The notes beneath the pieces were generated by a model, which did no database searches, was not told the origin of the DNA, and was given only the letters and a program-made list of their open reading frames with translations. Of a stretch of DNA of 60,124 nucleotides, positions 43,352 through 54,800 are shown one piece after another; the stretch's first letter is position 1, and each line of letters opens with the position of its first letter. The stretch covers positions 1 to 60,124 of the forward strand of contig SIAJ01000026.1 of assembly GCA_009691845.1 (NCBI GenBank), read 5' to 3'. The position numbers were made by a program, and so were the translations under genes. Origin of the DNA: Gemmataceae bacterium. Lineage in GTDB: Bacteria; Planctomycetota; Planctomycetia; Gemmatales; Gemmataceae.

Positions 43352-45457
43352 TCACTTCACACCCGGCGGACAATACTTCTTTAACCAGGCAAACACTTCC
43401 TGGTGCCAGCGTTCACTGTTCCTGGGCTTCAGTACCCAGTGACCTTCGTCCGGAAAGTTCACGAACCGCGATGGAACTTTCTGGCGTTGCAGGGCCGAGA
43501 AGAGTTCGTGCCCCTGGCCAATCGGGCAGCGGAAGTCGAGGTCATTGTGGATGATCAACATTGGCGTCTTGTACTTGCCGAGATTCCCGGCCTTCTTGTG
43601 CGGTGAGAACTTCGAGTAGGATTCCGGCTTGTCCCAGGGCAGCCCGCCGTGCTCGTACTCGTCGAACCATAATTCGTCTGTAGTGCCCCACATGCTCTCC
43701 GCGTTCCACACGCTGCAATGCGTGATCAAGCACTTGAAGCGCGGGGCGACCTCGTTCACGGCAAACCAGTTCATCATGTAGCCACCAAACGAACCGCCGG
43801 CAGAGCCAATGCGATCCTTGTCCACATAAGTCAATTTCTCGACGTAGTCGAGTCCCGCAATGAGATCGCGGTAGCACTTGCCGCCCCAATCCGCACTGAT
43901 CGCGTCCACGAACTTTTGGCCGAACCCAGTCGAGCCACGCGGGTTTGGCATGACGACTACGTACCCTTGCGCTGCCCAAAGCTGTGGGTTCCAGCGGTAG
44001 CTCCAGCCATCTTCCCACGCTCCCTGTGGACCACCGTGAACCAGATAGACGACGGGATATTTCTTTTTCGCGTCGAAGCCCGGAGGCTTCAAGATCCACA
44101 TCTGCATTCGGACATCGCCTTCAACCGGAATGCCGACCGACTCGGGACGCGTGCGGTCGAGTTTCCCAAGCAAGGCTTCATTCGCTCGGCTCAAGTTCGC
44201 CGGCGGAGTTTGCGCGCCAGCGACCGGGACATAAACGAACACGTCGGCCGGGCGATCCATTCCGTAACGAAGATACCCGACGCCGCCCGGAGCGGGTGAT
44301 AGCGAACCGATCGAATCGAGTTCGTTCAACGGCGAACTGATCGTTTTTTCGTTCGGGTTCAACGCCACTAGCGATACCGCACCGGCACGATCTGCCGTGA
44401 AAAATAGGACGCCATTCCCCGACCAGATGAACTCGTTAACCGACAGATCATCCTGGCCCGTGAGATTCTCACCCTTGCCGGAGAACGAACCATCGGGCTT
44501 TACGTCGGCCAGATGAATGTCCCACTTGTCGGCCTCGTAGCCGGCCTTCTTTTGGGTGCGATAGGCAAATCGTTTGCCATCCGGACTAAAACGCGGCGAG
44601 CCATCGGCAGCCTCGTTGTCCTTGGTCAACGCTTCCCACTTGGTCGAGGTGTTGGTAATGCTCACCCGGCACAGATCGTAGTTGGTGCTCCACGATTCAT
44701 CGCGATCCGGCACGGCCGTGAATACGAGATGCTGGCCATCCGGCGTGAAGGTGAAATCGTCGCCGCCACTGAACGTGGACGAGGTCGGATTCGCATCGCG
44801 GTCGCCCGGCGTGACGTTGCGGGGTACACCGCCTGTTGCAGCGACGACGAAGAGGTGCTGCCTCTTGTCCTCGACGTATTCATCCCAGTGCCTGTAGAAG
44901 AGGCGCGTGAACGTCTTGGCCTTCACAGGGCTCTTCTCGTTGTTCTCAGCCTTCTCCTTGTTCAGCCGGTCGGATTCCGCAAAGGGTTTCTCGGAGAACT
45001 CTGGATAAACGCTTGAGACAAAGGACACCATCTTTCCATCGCGGGACCAGATCCCGCCCGATGCTCCTGTCGACAGGGTTGTCAGTTGTTTTGCTTCTCC
45101 GCCCGCAAGATCGATGATCCAAAGTTGCGTCTCGCCGGAGCGACTCGATTCGAAGAGGATTTTGCTGCCGTCCGGCGACCAGCGCGGATGGCGGTCGCTC
45201 TTGGTGGTGGTCGTGAGTTGCCGAGGCGGGCTTTTGCCGTCCGTGGCGACCACCCACAAGTTCGTCGAGGATTTGTTGGCTGCGAGATCGACGGTTGTCA
45301 ACTGATACGCGACGTGTTTTCCGTCTGGCGAAACCTGAGGATCGGCCACGCGTTTGAACGCGAACATGTCGTCCACGACCATCGAGCGTTTCTGCGCCCA
45401 GAGCGGACAGACGGCAATCAAGCCAAGAACAAGGCACAATCTCGAGGCACGAGCCAT
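43352..45457 (-). CDS. S9-family prolyl-oligopeptidase-type peptidase
   Basis: This 701-residue secreted peptidase has a signal peptide (MARASRLCLVLGLIAVCPLWA). A beta-propeller of WD40-like repeats follows (HPRWSPDGSKILFESSRSGE, about 90-115). The C-terminal alpha/beta-hydrolase domain carries the catalytic Ser556 in GGSFGGYM, with Asp and His expected in LDFRCPIGQGHELF and GHWVLKPRNS. Acylaminoacyl or oligopeptidase activity on small peptides is likely. It starts 35 bp after the giant 2,116-residue gene on the same strand with AAGGGG upstream, so it may belong to that operon. Confidence 0.92.
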   Translation of the reverse strand: MARASRLCLVLGLIAVCPLWAQKRSMVVDDMFAFKRVADPQVSPDGKHVAYQLTTVDLAANKSSTNLWVVATDGKSPPRQLTTTTKSDRHPRWSPDGSKILFESSRSGETQLWIIDLAGGEAKQLTTLSTGASGGIWSRDGKMVSFVSSVYPEFSEKPFAESDRLNKEKAENNEKSPVKAKTFTRLFYRHWDEYVEDKRQHLFVVAATGGVPRNVTPGDRDANPTSSTFSGGDDFTFTPDGQHLVFTAVPDRDESWSTNYDLCRVSITNTSTKWEALTKDNEAADGSPRFSPDGKRFAYRTQKKAGYEADKWDIHLADVKPDGSFSGKGENLTGQDDLSVNEFIWSGNGVLFFTADRAGAVSLVALNPNEKTISSPLNELDSIGSLSPAPGGVGYLRYGMDRPADVFVYVPVAGAQTPPANLSRANEALLGKLDRTRPESVGIPVEGDVRMQMWILKPPGFDAKKKYPVVYLVHGGPQGAWEDGWSYRWNPQLWAAQGYVVVMPNPRGSTGFGQKFVDAISADWGGKCYRDLIAGLDYVEKLTYVDKDRIGSAGGSFGGYMMNWFAVNEVAPRFKCLITHCSVWNAESMWGTTDELWFDEYEHGGLPWDKPESYSKFSPHKKAGNLGKYKTPMLIIHNDLDFRCPIGQGHELFSALQRQKVPSRFVNFPDEGHWVLKPRNSERWHQEVFAWLKKYCPPGVK

Positions 45458-45492
45458 CGCAACACCCCTTCTGAAGCAACGTGCCTTTCAGT

Positions 45493-48400
45493 TTAGAAGG
45501 TTGCACCGGCAAGGTCGCGAGGCCGCATGAGCCGTACCAACCAGTTCAGAAGCCTTCGAAAACCTAAAGCCGCGACTGCCAGCGGAACGAGCAAGAAAAG
45601 GCCCGCACTCGGGCCCAGGAGAAACGCGGCCAGTATCGCGACGATCGAGGCCTGCAAACTTTTTGATTTCAGCGGCAGGATCCAGCACAACAATACCCAA
45701 GCGACCAGGATCGAGCCAGCCACGACCAGCGGCCAGATCGGCTCCTTCGAACGATGAGGCATCAGATTGGGGCCGATATTCGCGTAAGGAGAGGCACGAA
45801 ATTCGTGCCAGGTGCCTGCACTTCTCGCTTCCACATCGAGTTTCGCTTCGCTCCGCGACGTTTGGATGTGCGGTCCAACCAGAAGACCCTCACCGGGAAG
45901 TTCGAGAACCCAGCCCTGCGGAACACGGACACGCCAGTTCATTTCAGGTTCGAAGAACTCCGTTCCGTCGAGGGCGAAGCGAACCCCGTTCCACCGAGGT
46001 TCCGACGAAGACCAGGAAGCAGAGATCAACTGCGTCGTTTCTGCCTGAACCTGCAGCCTGGCATTGCCGTCTTCGATTCTCACGGGGTTTCCGTTGGCCT
46101 CGCACGAAAAGGAAGTCGTTCCCGATGGTGCCGTAATCCTCAGCAGTCCCGACTGATTTGGCTGGATCGAGTAGTTGGCCCGATAGATCCAAGTGCCACC
46201 GGCGCGATCGACGAAGATCTCATGTCGGCCATTTCGAACCAACTCATCCCGGGCCGAATCGATTCGGCGTGTCGCAGTCCCCTTCCATTCACGATCGACT
46301 ACACGCCATTCTGCGGCCGAAATTCGAGTTAGTCCGACCTCCGGGCGAATCGAAATTGAAGCGGGATCCACCACGAACACTTGATTGGGAGCCTGCCTGC
46401 TTGCACCGGATGTACGAACCGTAATCCGTGGCAGCGGCCAAGAATCCCGTGGTGGCTCTCGCGGGGTGACCACGATGTTCAAGGCCCGTGAACCAGTATC
46501 CTCAGCCGGAATTTCGATTTCCCAATGTCGCTCGACGGATCTTGGCGGCCCCTCGGTTATCTTCCAGAGGGGTGGTGGCATCACTTCCACCGTGCAATCG
46601 GCACAGTTGCCGATTTGAACGCTCAGGAGATGAGGCCGACCGCGTGCGAGCGCATCGAGATTGACCAAACTGGCTATCTGAATGCGATCGTCGATCGGCT
46701 TCACGGTCGTCCGGATTGACGGGGCAGCGCCAACCTGCGGCAGGTGAGCGATCAGGTTCACGCTTGCGGGTCGACTCATGCTCCAGGCCAATTCGCCTGC
46801 CACTCTTGCCGGCAAAGGCTGGCCCGGCAAGGTTCGTTCCGAGGGAGAGAGAGACAAGCCATTCCCCGTGCGGACGTGTGATTGAACTACCATCTCCGTC
46901 GCCGATGTGTGAACAATCGCGGGAATCGTCACCCGTAAGGCATCGTTACTCGCTCGCGCACGCACGGCTAACCAGTTTAAGGTGAGTTCATTGACGGGCA
47001 CGTCCAGCCAAACGCGGACCTTTCCCGGCACTTGCGACCAGGACGCGACGCCCTTGCCGGAGACCTCCATCACGGTGTAATCGGTGGGCAAGGTCCACTC
47101 CATCGTGGACATTTCGCTTCCTTTCCATCGTGTCTCAGCCTTCCCGATCAACCGACCGGGCTCAACCCACCAGTTAATTGAGTCGCTCACGATTCGAGGA
47201 GTGATCTTGGTTCGGAATGAAAAAGCCAGGCGTGAGGGCAACTTCCCGTCCGATCGGTAAGCCGCCGTGACCTTGCCCGGGAATGGCGCTCCATCGAGTG
47301 ACGACCAAACCTCGCGACTAAACGAGTCGACCGACGCTTCTATCAACCCGCCGAGCGTTGCCGGAATTCGTTCCTCCAGGTTATCGAGGCTGGTGGCTGC
47401 GAACGTTTCCGAATCTACAACCCCAAGCGGACGAGGCAACAACAACAAGTTGTTCTGGCGTGGCGGGGTGGCGAGCGTCAATTCCAACAAGAAGATCACG
47501 CGATTGGTTATCGGCGTCAGGGTTTGGATAGTCAGGCTTCGCTCTCCGTTGCCGTCGGCTGGTCCCACATTCCAATCGCGAATGCGAGCCGAGGCTCCAG
47601 TGGCACTCGTCGAATCCGCACGAATGACGAGTCTGGACACTTCGCAATTGGCAGGAATAGCGAGCTGGAACGTGCTGGCTCCGCCGCCACTCATGCGATA
47701 TTCGATGAGGGCATTGAGAGTTGCGGACTGCGGCGTGATCTGCCACACGCTCGCCTGCTTGGCACGCGTGGACGCTTTGACCCCGCTGTCCTCGGTCCAG
47801 CGCACAGTGATGGTCGTACTTGTTCCCAGGTCTGCTTCGAGTTTCTGGCCGCCCGGAATGGCAGAATGCGTGACGCCTCCACGCCAGCCGCTCAACTGCA
47901 ACGGCGTCGCGGTGCCAATCAATTCGAACAACAGACGAGAGATGGGAACTTCCGGAATGGAGACTCTCAACTCGCGTTCGTTTCCGGTCGCGTTGATGCC
48001 GATCGTGAACTGAAGTTCGAGAGTGTGATCGCCCTTTCCGGCCACTGCCACCCGCAGTCCGTCTGGACCAGCATCAACGTCGCGAGCCTCCGCCCCATCC
48101 AATGTCACCGATCGAAATCGAGCGCCGAGAATTGGAAGCGTGATTCGTCCCACGCCATCCTCAAAACAGTGCAGGCGATATGAGGCGCGAAGTTCGGCCA
48201 TCTTTCCGACTCGCGAGCCACTGTAGTTCGCGGCAAAAATCACAGGCACATGAGGCGTCTGTCCGTTCGCTTCTCGCGTGCGTTCGAACAACGAAACAGG
48301 CACGAGATACGAACTGGCTCGGCCTTCGCGATCACGAATCTCGGATATTTGGGTCGTGTTCGTATCGGCTCCGTTCCCAGTCGCCACGAGGAAAGTCAGC

Positions 48401-51400
48401 GAAACGACTGTTACACCTGCACGCACACTCGCGTTCGAGACACGAGCACCATCCTGGATAGTCCCGGGAGCAGGGAATAGCCTGATGAGATTCGCAACTA
48501 CAAACACGAACAGGGCGGGCCCGGCAACTTCGTAGCGGAGAACGGGGAACGCAAACCAGATCGCAGAAGTCGCAAGCAGACAGAACACGAGCGACGCGCT
48601 ACAGAGCCTGCTCCGTGTGAGGACCAAGATTCCCCCGGCAAGAAGGATCGAGACAAACCAAGATCCGCACGAGATTCGCTCGCGGTGCAAGAGTTGCGGT
48701 GAACCCGATGCAGATCCTGAGTCTTCGTACACCCACCAGCCGGATGCCGCATCGAATGGATCCTCGCGGGCTATCGACTTGGAATCCCAATGCTCACGGC
48801 TCACGAATCGGCCACTCGCGTCGCTCCCCTGTTGAAGGGCCTCGGCGATTGCCGCTTCGATTTCTTTAGGTAACAACTCGAACCAGCCCGCCTCGAACCG
48901 CCAGTTGTCGAGAGTCTCGCGTGTGGTAACAAGCACTCCATCGCGGCGTTCCACGACGACGATCCCCCCAGGATAAGAGTCCTGTGCAACCTTGGAATCG
49001 GTCGATTCGATTGCACTCTTGTCGATGTGCGAGAAAGCCAGGGTATCGACGATCGTGCGTTCGGATTTCCAGTTCACGGGAACGAGCCGCGAGCGGTCCA
49101 CGAAGGCACGCCAATCCGGAGCGGGCAGATTCTGACGAGTGTCTCCTGTGCCTGGGATCACCTGCCAGGACGACGGCACCAGTGCCCTCCAGGCCGAGTT
49201 CATTTGCCAAATCCCACGTACGGCGTCCGGGTCGAACGGTCCTTCGGGTGTCAAGCGTGGGATCCATGTCGAGAGGAAACCGGGGCGAATGGCCACCTGA
49301 TAGCGCACTTCCACGGAAGTCCAGGAGTTGCCACGGGGTACAGAAATCTCCACGACTCGCGACCCTTGGGGGATCGCGGTCTGCGAAGGGCGACCGGCAA
49401 CCAACACTTCTGGCTCGCTGGCCCCTTCTGGTAACGTCAACGGCAGGTTGCCCTGAGTCCAACGACGCACTTGGCATCGAAAACTCACGCGACATGCGCC
49501 CTGAGCATCAATCGAGTGGACGGTTCGTGCGTTCCGGAACTGCGGCGTCCAAACTTCCGGAATTGTCCCGTGGGATAAAGCACTTTGCTCGCCGTAGCGG
49601 TACTCGTACCCCCCGGATTCCGAAGCCGCCGAGACAGCCCAGCGCGGCTCGCGCTGGTCCGCAGTCAACGCGGAGGAAGAAAGAACCAGCCCCGAGAATG
49701 GAACGCCGACAGACCACGCTATTGGCAGCGGAAGCCGGGCTTCCCTGGCATGCGACACATATGTCGACAAGAGTTTCGTGTCCCGAACGAGGGGACTCGA
49801 GAAGCGCAGCTTCCAACGATAGCCGGCAAGCGAAGTCGCGTGTCGAGCAGCAAACATGGGAAGCGTCGGCTGGCTCGATAGCCCGTGAAGCGAAGTGATG
49901 GTCTCGTCGATCGGGCTTCGCACCGCCTGGGCTATCCAGCGACCGGCTTCATCACGCCATTCCCAATCCCCTTCAATTTGCGAAGGGGTCCACAACGAGA
50001 TCTCGGACACCGAGCCGGATGAAATGCCAATCGACATCGTGCTTGTGATGGCCATCCCACCCCGGATCGCTTGAACCGCACTCTCAATGGCGACTCGATG
50101 TCGGGCCGGAGCGTGAGAGAGGGAGAGTTGACCGGAGAGCGGAATTGAGGCGAGTTCACGCGACATGGCTGCCGGCGGATTGGTCGAAAGATTCGGGATC
50201 GGATCGGAGAGTACGGCATCGGCTGCCGGATCGACCACAATCTTGAGCATGCCGCTGCGATTCGAACTGCCTTCCGGAAAGAGGTCGGGAAGCGCGAGGG
50301 TCTCCTGGCTCGTTTCCGTACGCGATCGCCGAAGATGCGTGACGAATTCGCCTTTCTTGACCGTGGGGCCGAGATCAACTTCCAGAACCTTCTTGCTCGG
50401 ACCGGAGACCCACCAGTTTGCCTCACGATTATCCCATTCCACGCGATCGACCAGCCAACCGCTCGGGATCCCGAAACGAAGGACGCGGGGCGAATTATTT
50501 GCGGCGTTGACACTGGTGAGGACTTCCAGACGCTCCTCCACGCGACCGACGTTCCAGACGGATTGCTGGCTTGCGGTCCACGCTGCTTGCCCACGCGGAC
50601 TCACGATGATTGAGGGACGCTGTTGTTGCGGACTCGGACCGGTGACCAGCCCAGGCTCCAGCACCAGGTGATACGACCGATCCATTTCTTGCTCACTCTT
50701 CACCAGGGTGAAATCACGTAGTTTCAGATCACGCAATTCCAGGCTCGGCCCGACTGAGAGGGCAAGCTTTTCACTGCGAAGTATGCCGTTCACGAGCTGT
50801 ACGCCCGGGCTTTGCCATTCATCTGGGCTCGCACTGACGGTCGCCGTCCCGCTGATCACCACCGTCGCACTTCGAGTCGGCTCACGCAGGCGGACGAGAA
50901 TGGAAGGCTTGGCAGGATCTCCAATTACGGGTGACCAACTCACGAGATTGTTGGCCGTAACGCCCGTCGGGACGAACAACAGGTCGTGAGCGAATTGCAT
51001 CTCGGAGAAACCAGTCTTCGCCGATTCCACCTGAAACTCGAATCGAGCGAGTGCCTCCGTTCCATTCAGGATTTGGCTGGAACTCAATCGCGCGAACAGA
51101 GGCGTGGTTGCCTCGCTGGTGCGGCGGAGGAGAATCTCGAGCCGCGAGATGCCGCCGAACGCGATGCGCCATGTGTGCTCCCCTGCTGCCGCCGCCGGGA
51201 ACGGGCCCGTCAGCACGGCCTCGGCTTGCGGAAGAACGGGAGTCAACCCGACTGGTAGTTCCAGTTCGAGCGTGGCGATCGGAAACGGAGGAACGCCCAG
51301 ATCGAAACGGATTTCGCCTGGCTCGTTGATTCCCCGTGTCGACCATTCGAGATTCAGAGCTCGCTCGTCTCCCTCCGGCACGTACAGGCGAGTGAGTGAG

Positions 51401-51843
51401 TCCGGCGAGCGCTTATACAAAATTGCGTCGTTACCATCCGACCATTTCGCTTGGCGAAGGGCAATCTGAAGCCCATCGAGAGGAATGACTGCCGAACTGG
51501 TCGGCGGGCGACGAACAACCCATTCGGCGGTTCCCGAGAGATTGGCCTCCCCGTTCACTTCCCCAACGTATCGAGCCCGATACCTTGCCGCGATGACTTT
51601 GGGGAGCAGACGATTCGGCCGCCGGACAGTCGCCGTTTGCAGGGCTTGAAAATCCTGGGGGGAGAGCTGAACGAGACTCCCGCGCTCGACCAGGAGCAGC
51701 GCACTTGCAAGTTCGACTTTCTCAATCCATACCGGCTTCGATCGGTCGTGCGTGTCCGATTCGGTTTGTGCCAGCACGGTCAACCGGGAAAGACCCAGGA
51801 TGAGCAAGCCAAACACGATGAAACGAGCAACGATGGGACGCAT
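45493..51843 (-). CDS. Giant double-unit envelope protein (2,116 residues)
   Basis: I do not recognise this protein. It has a signal peptide (IVARFIVFGLLILGLSRLTV), then about 1,000 residues of strand-rich ectodomain, a middle cluster of hydrophobic helices (about 1058-1125, WFVSILLAGGILVLTRSR) and a second signal-like stretch (VTVVSLTFLVATGNGA, about 1145). A second ectodomain follows, and the C-terminus is a membrane bundle (about 2033-2101, WPLVVAGSILVAWVLLCWIL). Both halves contain a block like that in the upstream 1,066-residue protein (DxxLxLxxxxxxxxG...PI..L..E), as if two such proteins had fused. The start at 51843 lacks a strong ribosome-binding site but gives the signal peptide. It lies 13 bp after the upstream giant gene. 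Likely a surface or periplasmic scaffold. Confidence 0.85.
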   Translation of the reverse strand: MRPIVARFIVFGLLILGLSRLTVLAQTESDTHDRSKPVWIEKVELASALLLVERGSLVQLSPQDFQALQTATVRRPNRLLPKVIAARYRARYVGEVNGEANLSGTAEWVVRRPPTSSAVIPLDGLQIALRQAKWSDGNDAILYKRSPDSLTRLYVPEGDERALNLEWSTRGINEPGEIRFDLGVPPFPIATLELELPVGLTPVLPQAEAVLTGPFPAAAAGEHTWRIAFGGISRLEILLRRTSEATTPLFARLSSSQILNGTEALARFEFQVESAKTGFSEMQFAHDLLFVPTGVTANNLVSWSPVIGDPAKPSILVRLREPTRSATVVISGTATVSASPDEWQSPGVQLVNGILRSEKLALSVGPSLELRDLKLRDFTLVKSEQEMDRSYHLVLEPGLVTGPSPQQQRPSIIVSPRGQAAWTASQQSVWNVGRVEERLEVLTSVNAANNSPRVLRFGIPSGWLVDRVEWDNREANWWVSGPSKKVLEVDLGPTVKKGEFVTHLRRSRTETSQETLALPDLFPEGSSNRSGMLKIVVDPAADAVLSDPIPNLSTNPPAAMSRELASIPLSGQLSLSHAPARHRVAIESAVQAIRGGMAITSTMSIGISSGSVSEISLWTPSQIEGDWEWRDEAGRWIAQAVRSPIDETITSLHGLSSQPTLPMFAARHATSLAGYRWKLRFSSPLVRDTKLLSTYVSHAREARLPLPIAWSVGVPFSGLVLSSSALTADQREPRWAVSAASESGGYEYRYGEQSALSHGTIPEVWTPQFRNARTVHSIDAQGACRVSFRCQVRRWTQGNLPLTLPEGASEPEVLVAGRPSQTAIPQGSRVVEISVPRGNSWTSVEVRYQVAIRPGFLSTWIPRLTPEGPFDPDAVRGIWQMNSAWRALVPSSWQVIPGTGDTRQNLPAPDWRAFVDRSRLVPVNWKSERTIVDTLAFSHIDKSAIESTDSKVAQDSYPGGIVVVERRDGVLVTTRETLDNWRFEAGWFELLPKEIEAAIAEALQQGSDASGRFVSREHWDSKSIAREDPFDAASGWWVYEDSGSASGSPQLLHRERISCGSWFVSILLAGGILVLTRSRLCSASLVFCLLATSAIWFAFPVLRYEVAGPALFVFVVANLIRLFPAPGTIQDGARVSNASVRAGVTVVSLTFLVATGNGADTNTTQISEIRDREGRASSYLVPVSLFERTREANGQTPHVPVIFAANYSGSRVGKMAELRASYRLHCFEDGVGRITLPILGARFRSVTLDGAEARDVDAGPDGLRVAVAGKGDHTLELQFTIGINATGNERELRVSIPEVPISRLLFELIGTATPLQLSGWRGGVTHSAIPGGQKLEADLGTSTTITVRWTEDSGVKASTRAKQASVWQITPQSATLNALIEYRMSGGGASTFQLAIPANCEVSRLVIRADSTSATGASARIRDWNVGPADGNGERSLTIQTLTPITNRVIFLLELTLATPPRQNNLLLLPRPLGVVDSETFAATSLDNLEERIPATLGGLIEASVDSFSREVWSSLDGAPFPGKVTAAYRSDGKLPSRLAFSFRTKITPRIVSDSINWWVEPGRLIGKAETRWKGSEMSTMEWTLPTDYTVMEVSGKGVASWSQVPGKVRVWLDVPVNELTLNWLAVRARASNDALRVTIPAIVHTSATEMVVQSHVRTGNGLSLSPSERTLPGQPLPARVAGELAWSMSRPASVNLIAHLPQVGAAPSIRTTVKPIDDRIQIASLVNLDALARGRPHLLSVQIGNCADCTVEVMPPPLWKITEGPPRSVERHWEIEIPAEDTGSRALNIVVTPREPPRDSWPLPRITVRTSGASRQAPNQVFVVDPASISIRPEVGLTRISAAEWRVVDREWKGTATRRIDSARDELVRNGRHEIFVDRAGGTWIYRANYSIQPNQSGLLRITAPSGTTSFSCEANGNPVRIEDGNARLQVQAETTQLISASWSSSEPRWNGVRFALDGTEFFEPEMNWRVRVPQGWVLELPGEGLLVGPHIQTSRSEAKLDVEARSAGTWHEFRASPYANIGPNLMPHRSKEPIWPLVVAGSILVAWVLLCWILPLKSKSLQASIVAILAAFLLGPSAGLFLLVPLAVAALGFRRLLNWLVRLMRPRDLAGATF

Positions 51844-51856
51844 GGCATCCGCGAGC

Positions 51857-54800
51857 TTAGCTAGGTGAAGGACTGGAGACCGAACCGGATGCCGACTTTC
51901 GACTGATTGGTTCGGGCAGCCGAGCGGCACGAGGCCGAATCAGCATAGTGCCCGAACGGGCGAAGCCGATCGATCGATCGACACGTCGCCGATAGCGCGA
52001 CTTGGCCCAACGCAAGATCAAGAACAACAGGAAGTATGCCAGTAGTCCAGGGCTCGCGGCAAAGAGCGCCTGGGCAACAGGCTGTGCGATCACAAAGCTC
52101 CCGATCAGGACCAACAGACTCCCCAGGAGGGCAACCGTCATTGCCCAGTATTTCCCAACGAGGGAGAAGATCCCAAACAGCACGAACACGCCGATGGACC
52201 ATCCCAGCAACCAAAGGTTTCTTGGGACCTGATAGACCTCGATCGGCCCTGGTTCCGACTGCCGAATCACTGCACCACCCTCATTTTCCCCGGAAGCGTT
52301 TCGTGTTTCGCCACGAATGAAAGGCACCGGGCCGGCACCCAAAAGTGCAAACAATGCGGAAGGAGACCAACAGCCCCGGGCATCGCCCGACATCAAGGAT
52401 ACCCATCCTGGGCTCGACGCAATGGTCCAGATGACCTCACCGGTCTGAGTCGGTGGAACGGGAAGCGGTGGAACCAGCTTTCCGGGGGAACAGCGGTAGC
52501 GAAATTCGACGCGGACGAGTCCATTGCCCGCTTTTAGGCGGGGTACTCGCACGACAGTCGCGTCGCTGACCGCGTGAGGAGGGAGCGATAGACGCTTGCC
52601 TTGTACGTACACTTCGATTCCCTTGGCTTCCGCGGGAAGTGTAAACTCCGCCGGCTGCTCCCCCTGACGAAGCCAATAATTTGCACGATAAGCGGTTTCG
52701 TCCTCACTGAGTCGGACTTCGATCGCCCCCCGCTCGATTTGCGATCCTCCCTCTCCCGTCATCGGGCGAGCCCCGAACGCGATTCTCGGGAGCGTCTTCG
52801 GGGATTGGCCGCGTAGCACCAACGCCGGCAGCATCGGCCGATCGGCCGAAACCTCGACGGGCTGGCGTGTCCACTCCGATGGCTCAACGATATTTGCTGT
52901 TCGGAGATCGCTCAGCCACACGCGAGTCACGAACGGGCCATCCACGCCCTCGGGTAGCAGCAGCGGGAGAATCGTCGGGCCCTCCGTCTGCGGAATGGGA
53001 ATTGTGTATTGAAGCAGGATTTCCGAACTCGCCGCATCCTCGGGAAGCACGAGATCGTAGCCGACGCCGATCGTCTCGAGCGAGCCTCGATTCACGCGCA
53101 AGTTGCTGGGCATGCGATCCGTCTTCAGACGGATCCGATTCGGGAGCTTACCCGTCGAGCGCAAGACCAATTTTTGTGACACTCGCAACGTGGTTTCTTC
53201 GATGTCCACGTCGGCTTCCGAACGGATACTCGCGTTGATTGGCGCCAGCTTCCAGGTCAATTCCGCTGTGGCGATTGGTTTTTCCGCCGCTCCCTTCAGG
53301 CGAAATCCCACCTCAGAAGGCTCAGCCTCCAGGGGGGTTTCCCAGGTTCCGGGCTTGGCACCTTCCCAGGACCGCACCGTACCGCGAACTTCGTAGCGAA
53401 GGGGTGAGAGAACCAGAATCTCGGTTGATCGTTCATTCACTCCCAGCAATCGTGGCAGTGGAATCGAGACACTCATCTCGGTCGGACGCTGCGGGTAGTC
53501 GCCTTCCAATGTGAACGAAAACGAAGTCCTCTTGGGAGAGGAGAGCCGGGCACGATAGACGCGACGCTCCGGACTCATTTCGCGGAGCAGCGACAGTTCT
53601 TCGACAACCTCTTTTGGCTCGGCCAGGGAGATTCGAAAAGCGGTCGGGACTTCCAGGTCGATGTACTCCACCTCCGCCTGCGTGGGAGATATGGCAATTT
53701 CCGAACGCAACTGCCAGCTCGACTCGGTCAGACGCAGTTCGTGACGCGCCCGAGCCTGGACGATCCCGGGCACTGCCGCGAAGGTCAGCTCCAGCGGAGC
53801 AGCGGCGGGAGCCACGCTCAGTTCGTTCAAGCGGTAGCGAAAGCTCATTTCACCTGCCACTTCATCGGTATCTCGCTTCGTATCTCCCTTGAGATTCGCC
53901 GTCGCCTTCCAGTTGGGAGGGGTCCGAACTCGAATCACTCCGGTTTGCTGTGGCACACCCAGGACTGCAAATGGACCGACCGGGTAAGCGTTCTTGCCGG
54001 GCACGTCGGTCGCGCGAGGCCGGTCCTGCCGGAGCGTCACGGTCACCTGAAGATCAATCTGCACGGACTCGCGGAACACGAGCCGCCAAATCGTGCTGCC
54101 AGAGTCCGGGCGGATGACATTCGGCGCGCGGTCCGCCGTCAACTCGGGCGGCTTGACCGTACCGGGCGATGACCAAAGACCAACCGTCACGTCGGCCGTC
54201 ACCGGGGCGGTGAATTTCCACTCGACTGCCTGCCCCCGCAGGCGAAACTTCGACTCCGTCACGACTTCCGAGGCACCCAGCGTCACCGTGATGTCTGCAC
54301 TGGCCGAGCGGGCTGCGTCCAATTTTCGGCCGGGATCTTCCCACGAGAGAGCCACGAACGTGACTGCTCCTAATGGCATGCCTCCCTTGCCAGGCGTCAG
54401 GCGCTCGGCCTCGGGCTGTTCAATATCGGACTCCGCAACGGCCGGTCCAACGCCGGCCGGCTTGGGTTGGCGGGTCGAGAGTGTGTAACGGCGAACGCCT
54501 GCTGGCGATTCGAATGATAAGGTCGTGATCGGGCAACCCGGCAGTCCCATGTCGAACCCGAGTTCGCTTCCCTTGGCTCCGCGAGCGGTAATGGGAACGT
54601 CGAGTTCGAGTCGAATCGTGTGGTCGCCGGGAGTCTCAACTTGAACGCGAAGTCCATCATCGCCGGCCGAGATTAGCGGTGTTTTACCGTCATCCAGCTT
54701 GGCTTCGACTGCCTGGGCTCGTTGACAGCCGAGATGAATGATCGCCCCAGCACGCGTCGTCGTGAACTTGAACGATGCCTTGATGCGAACGACGGACTGT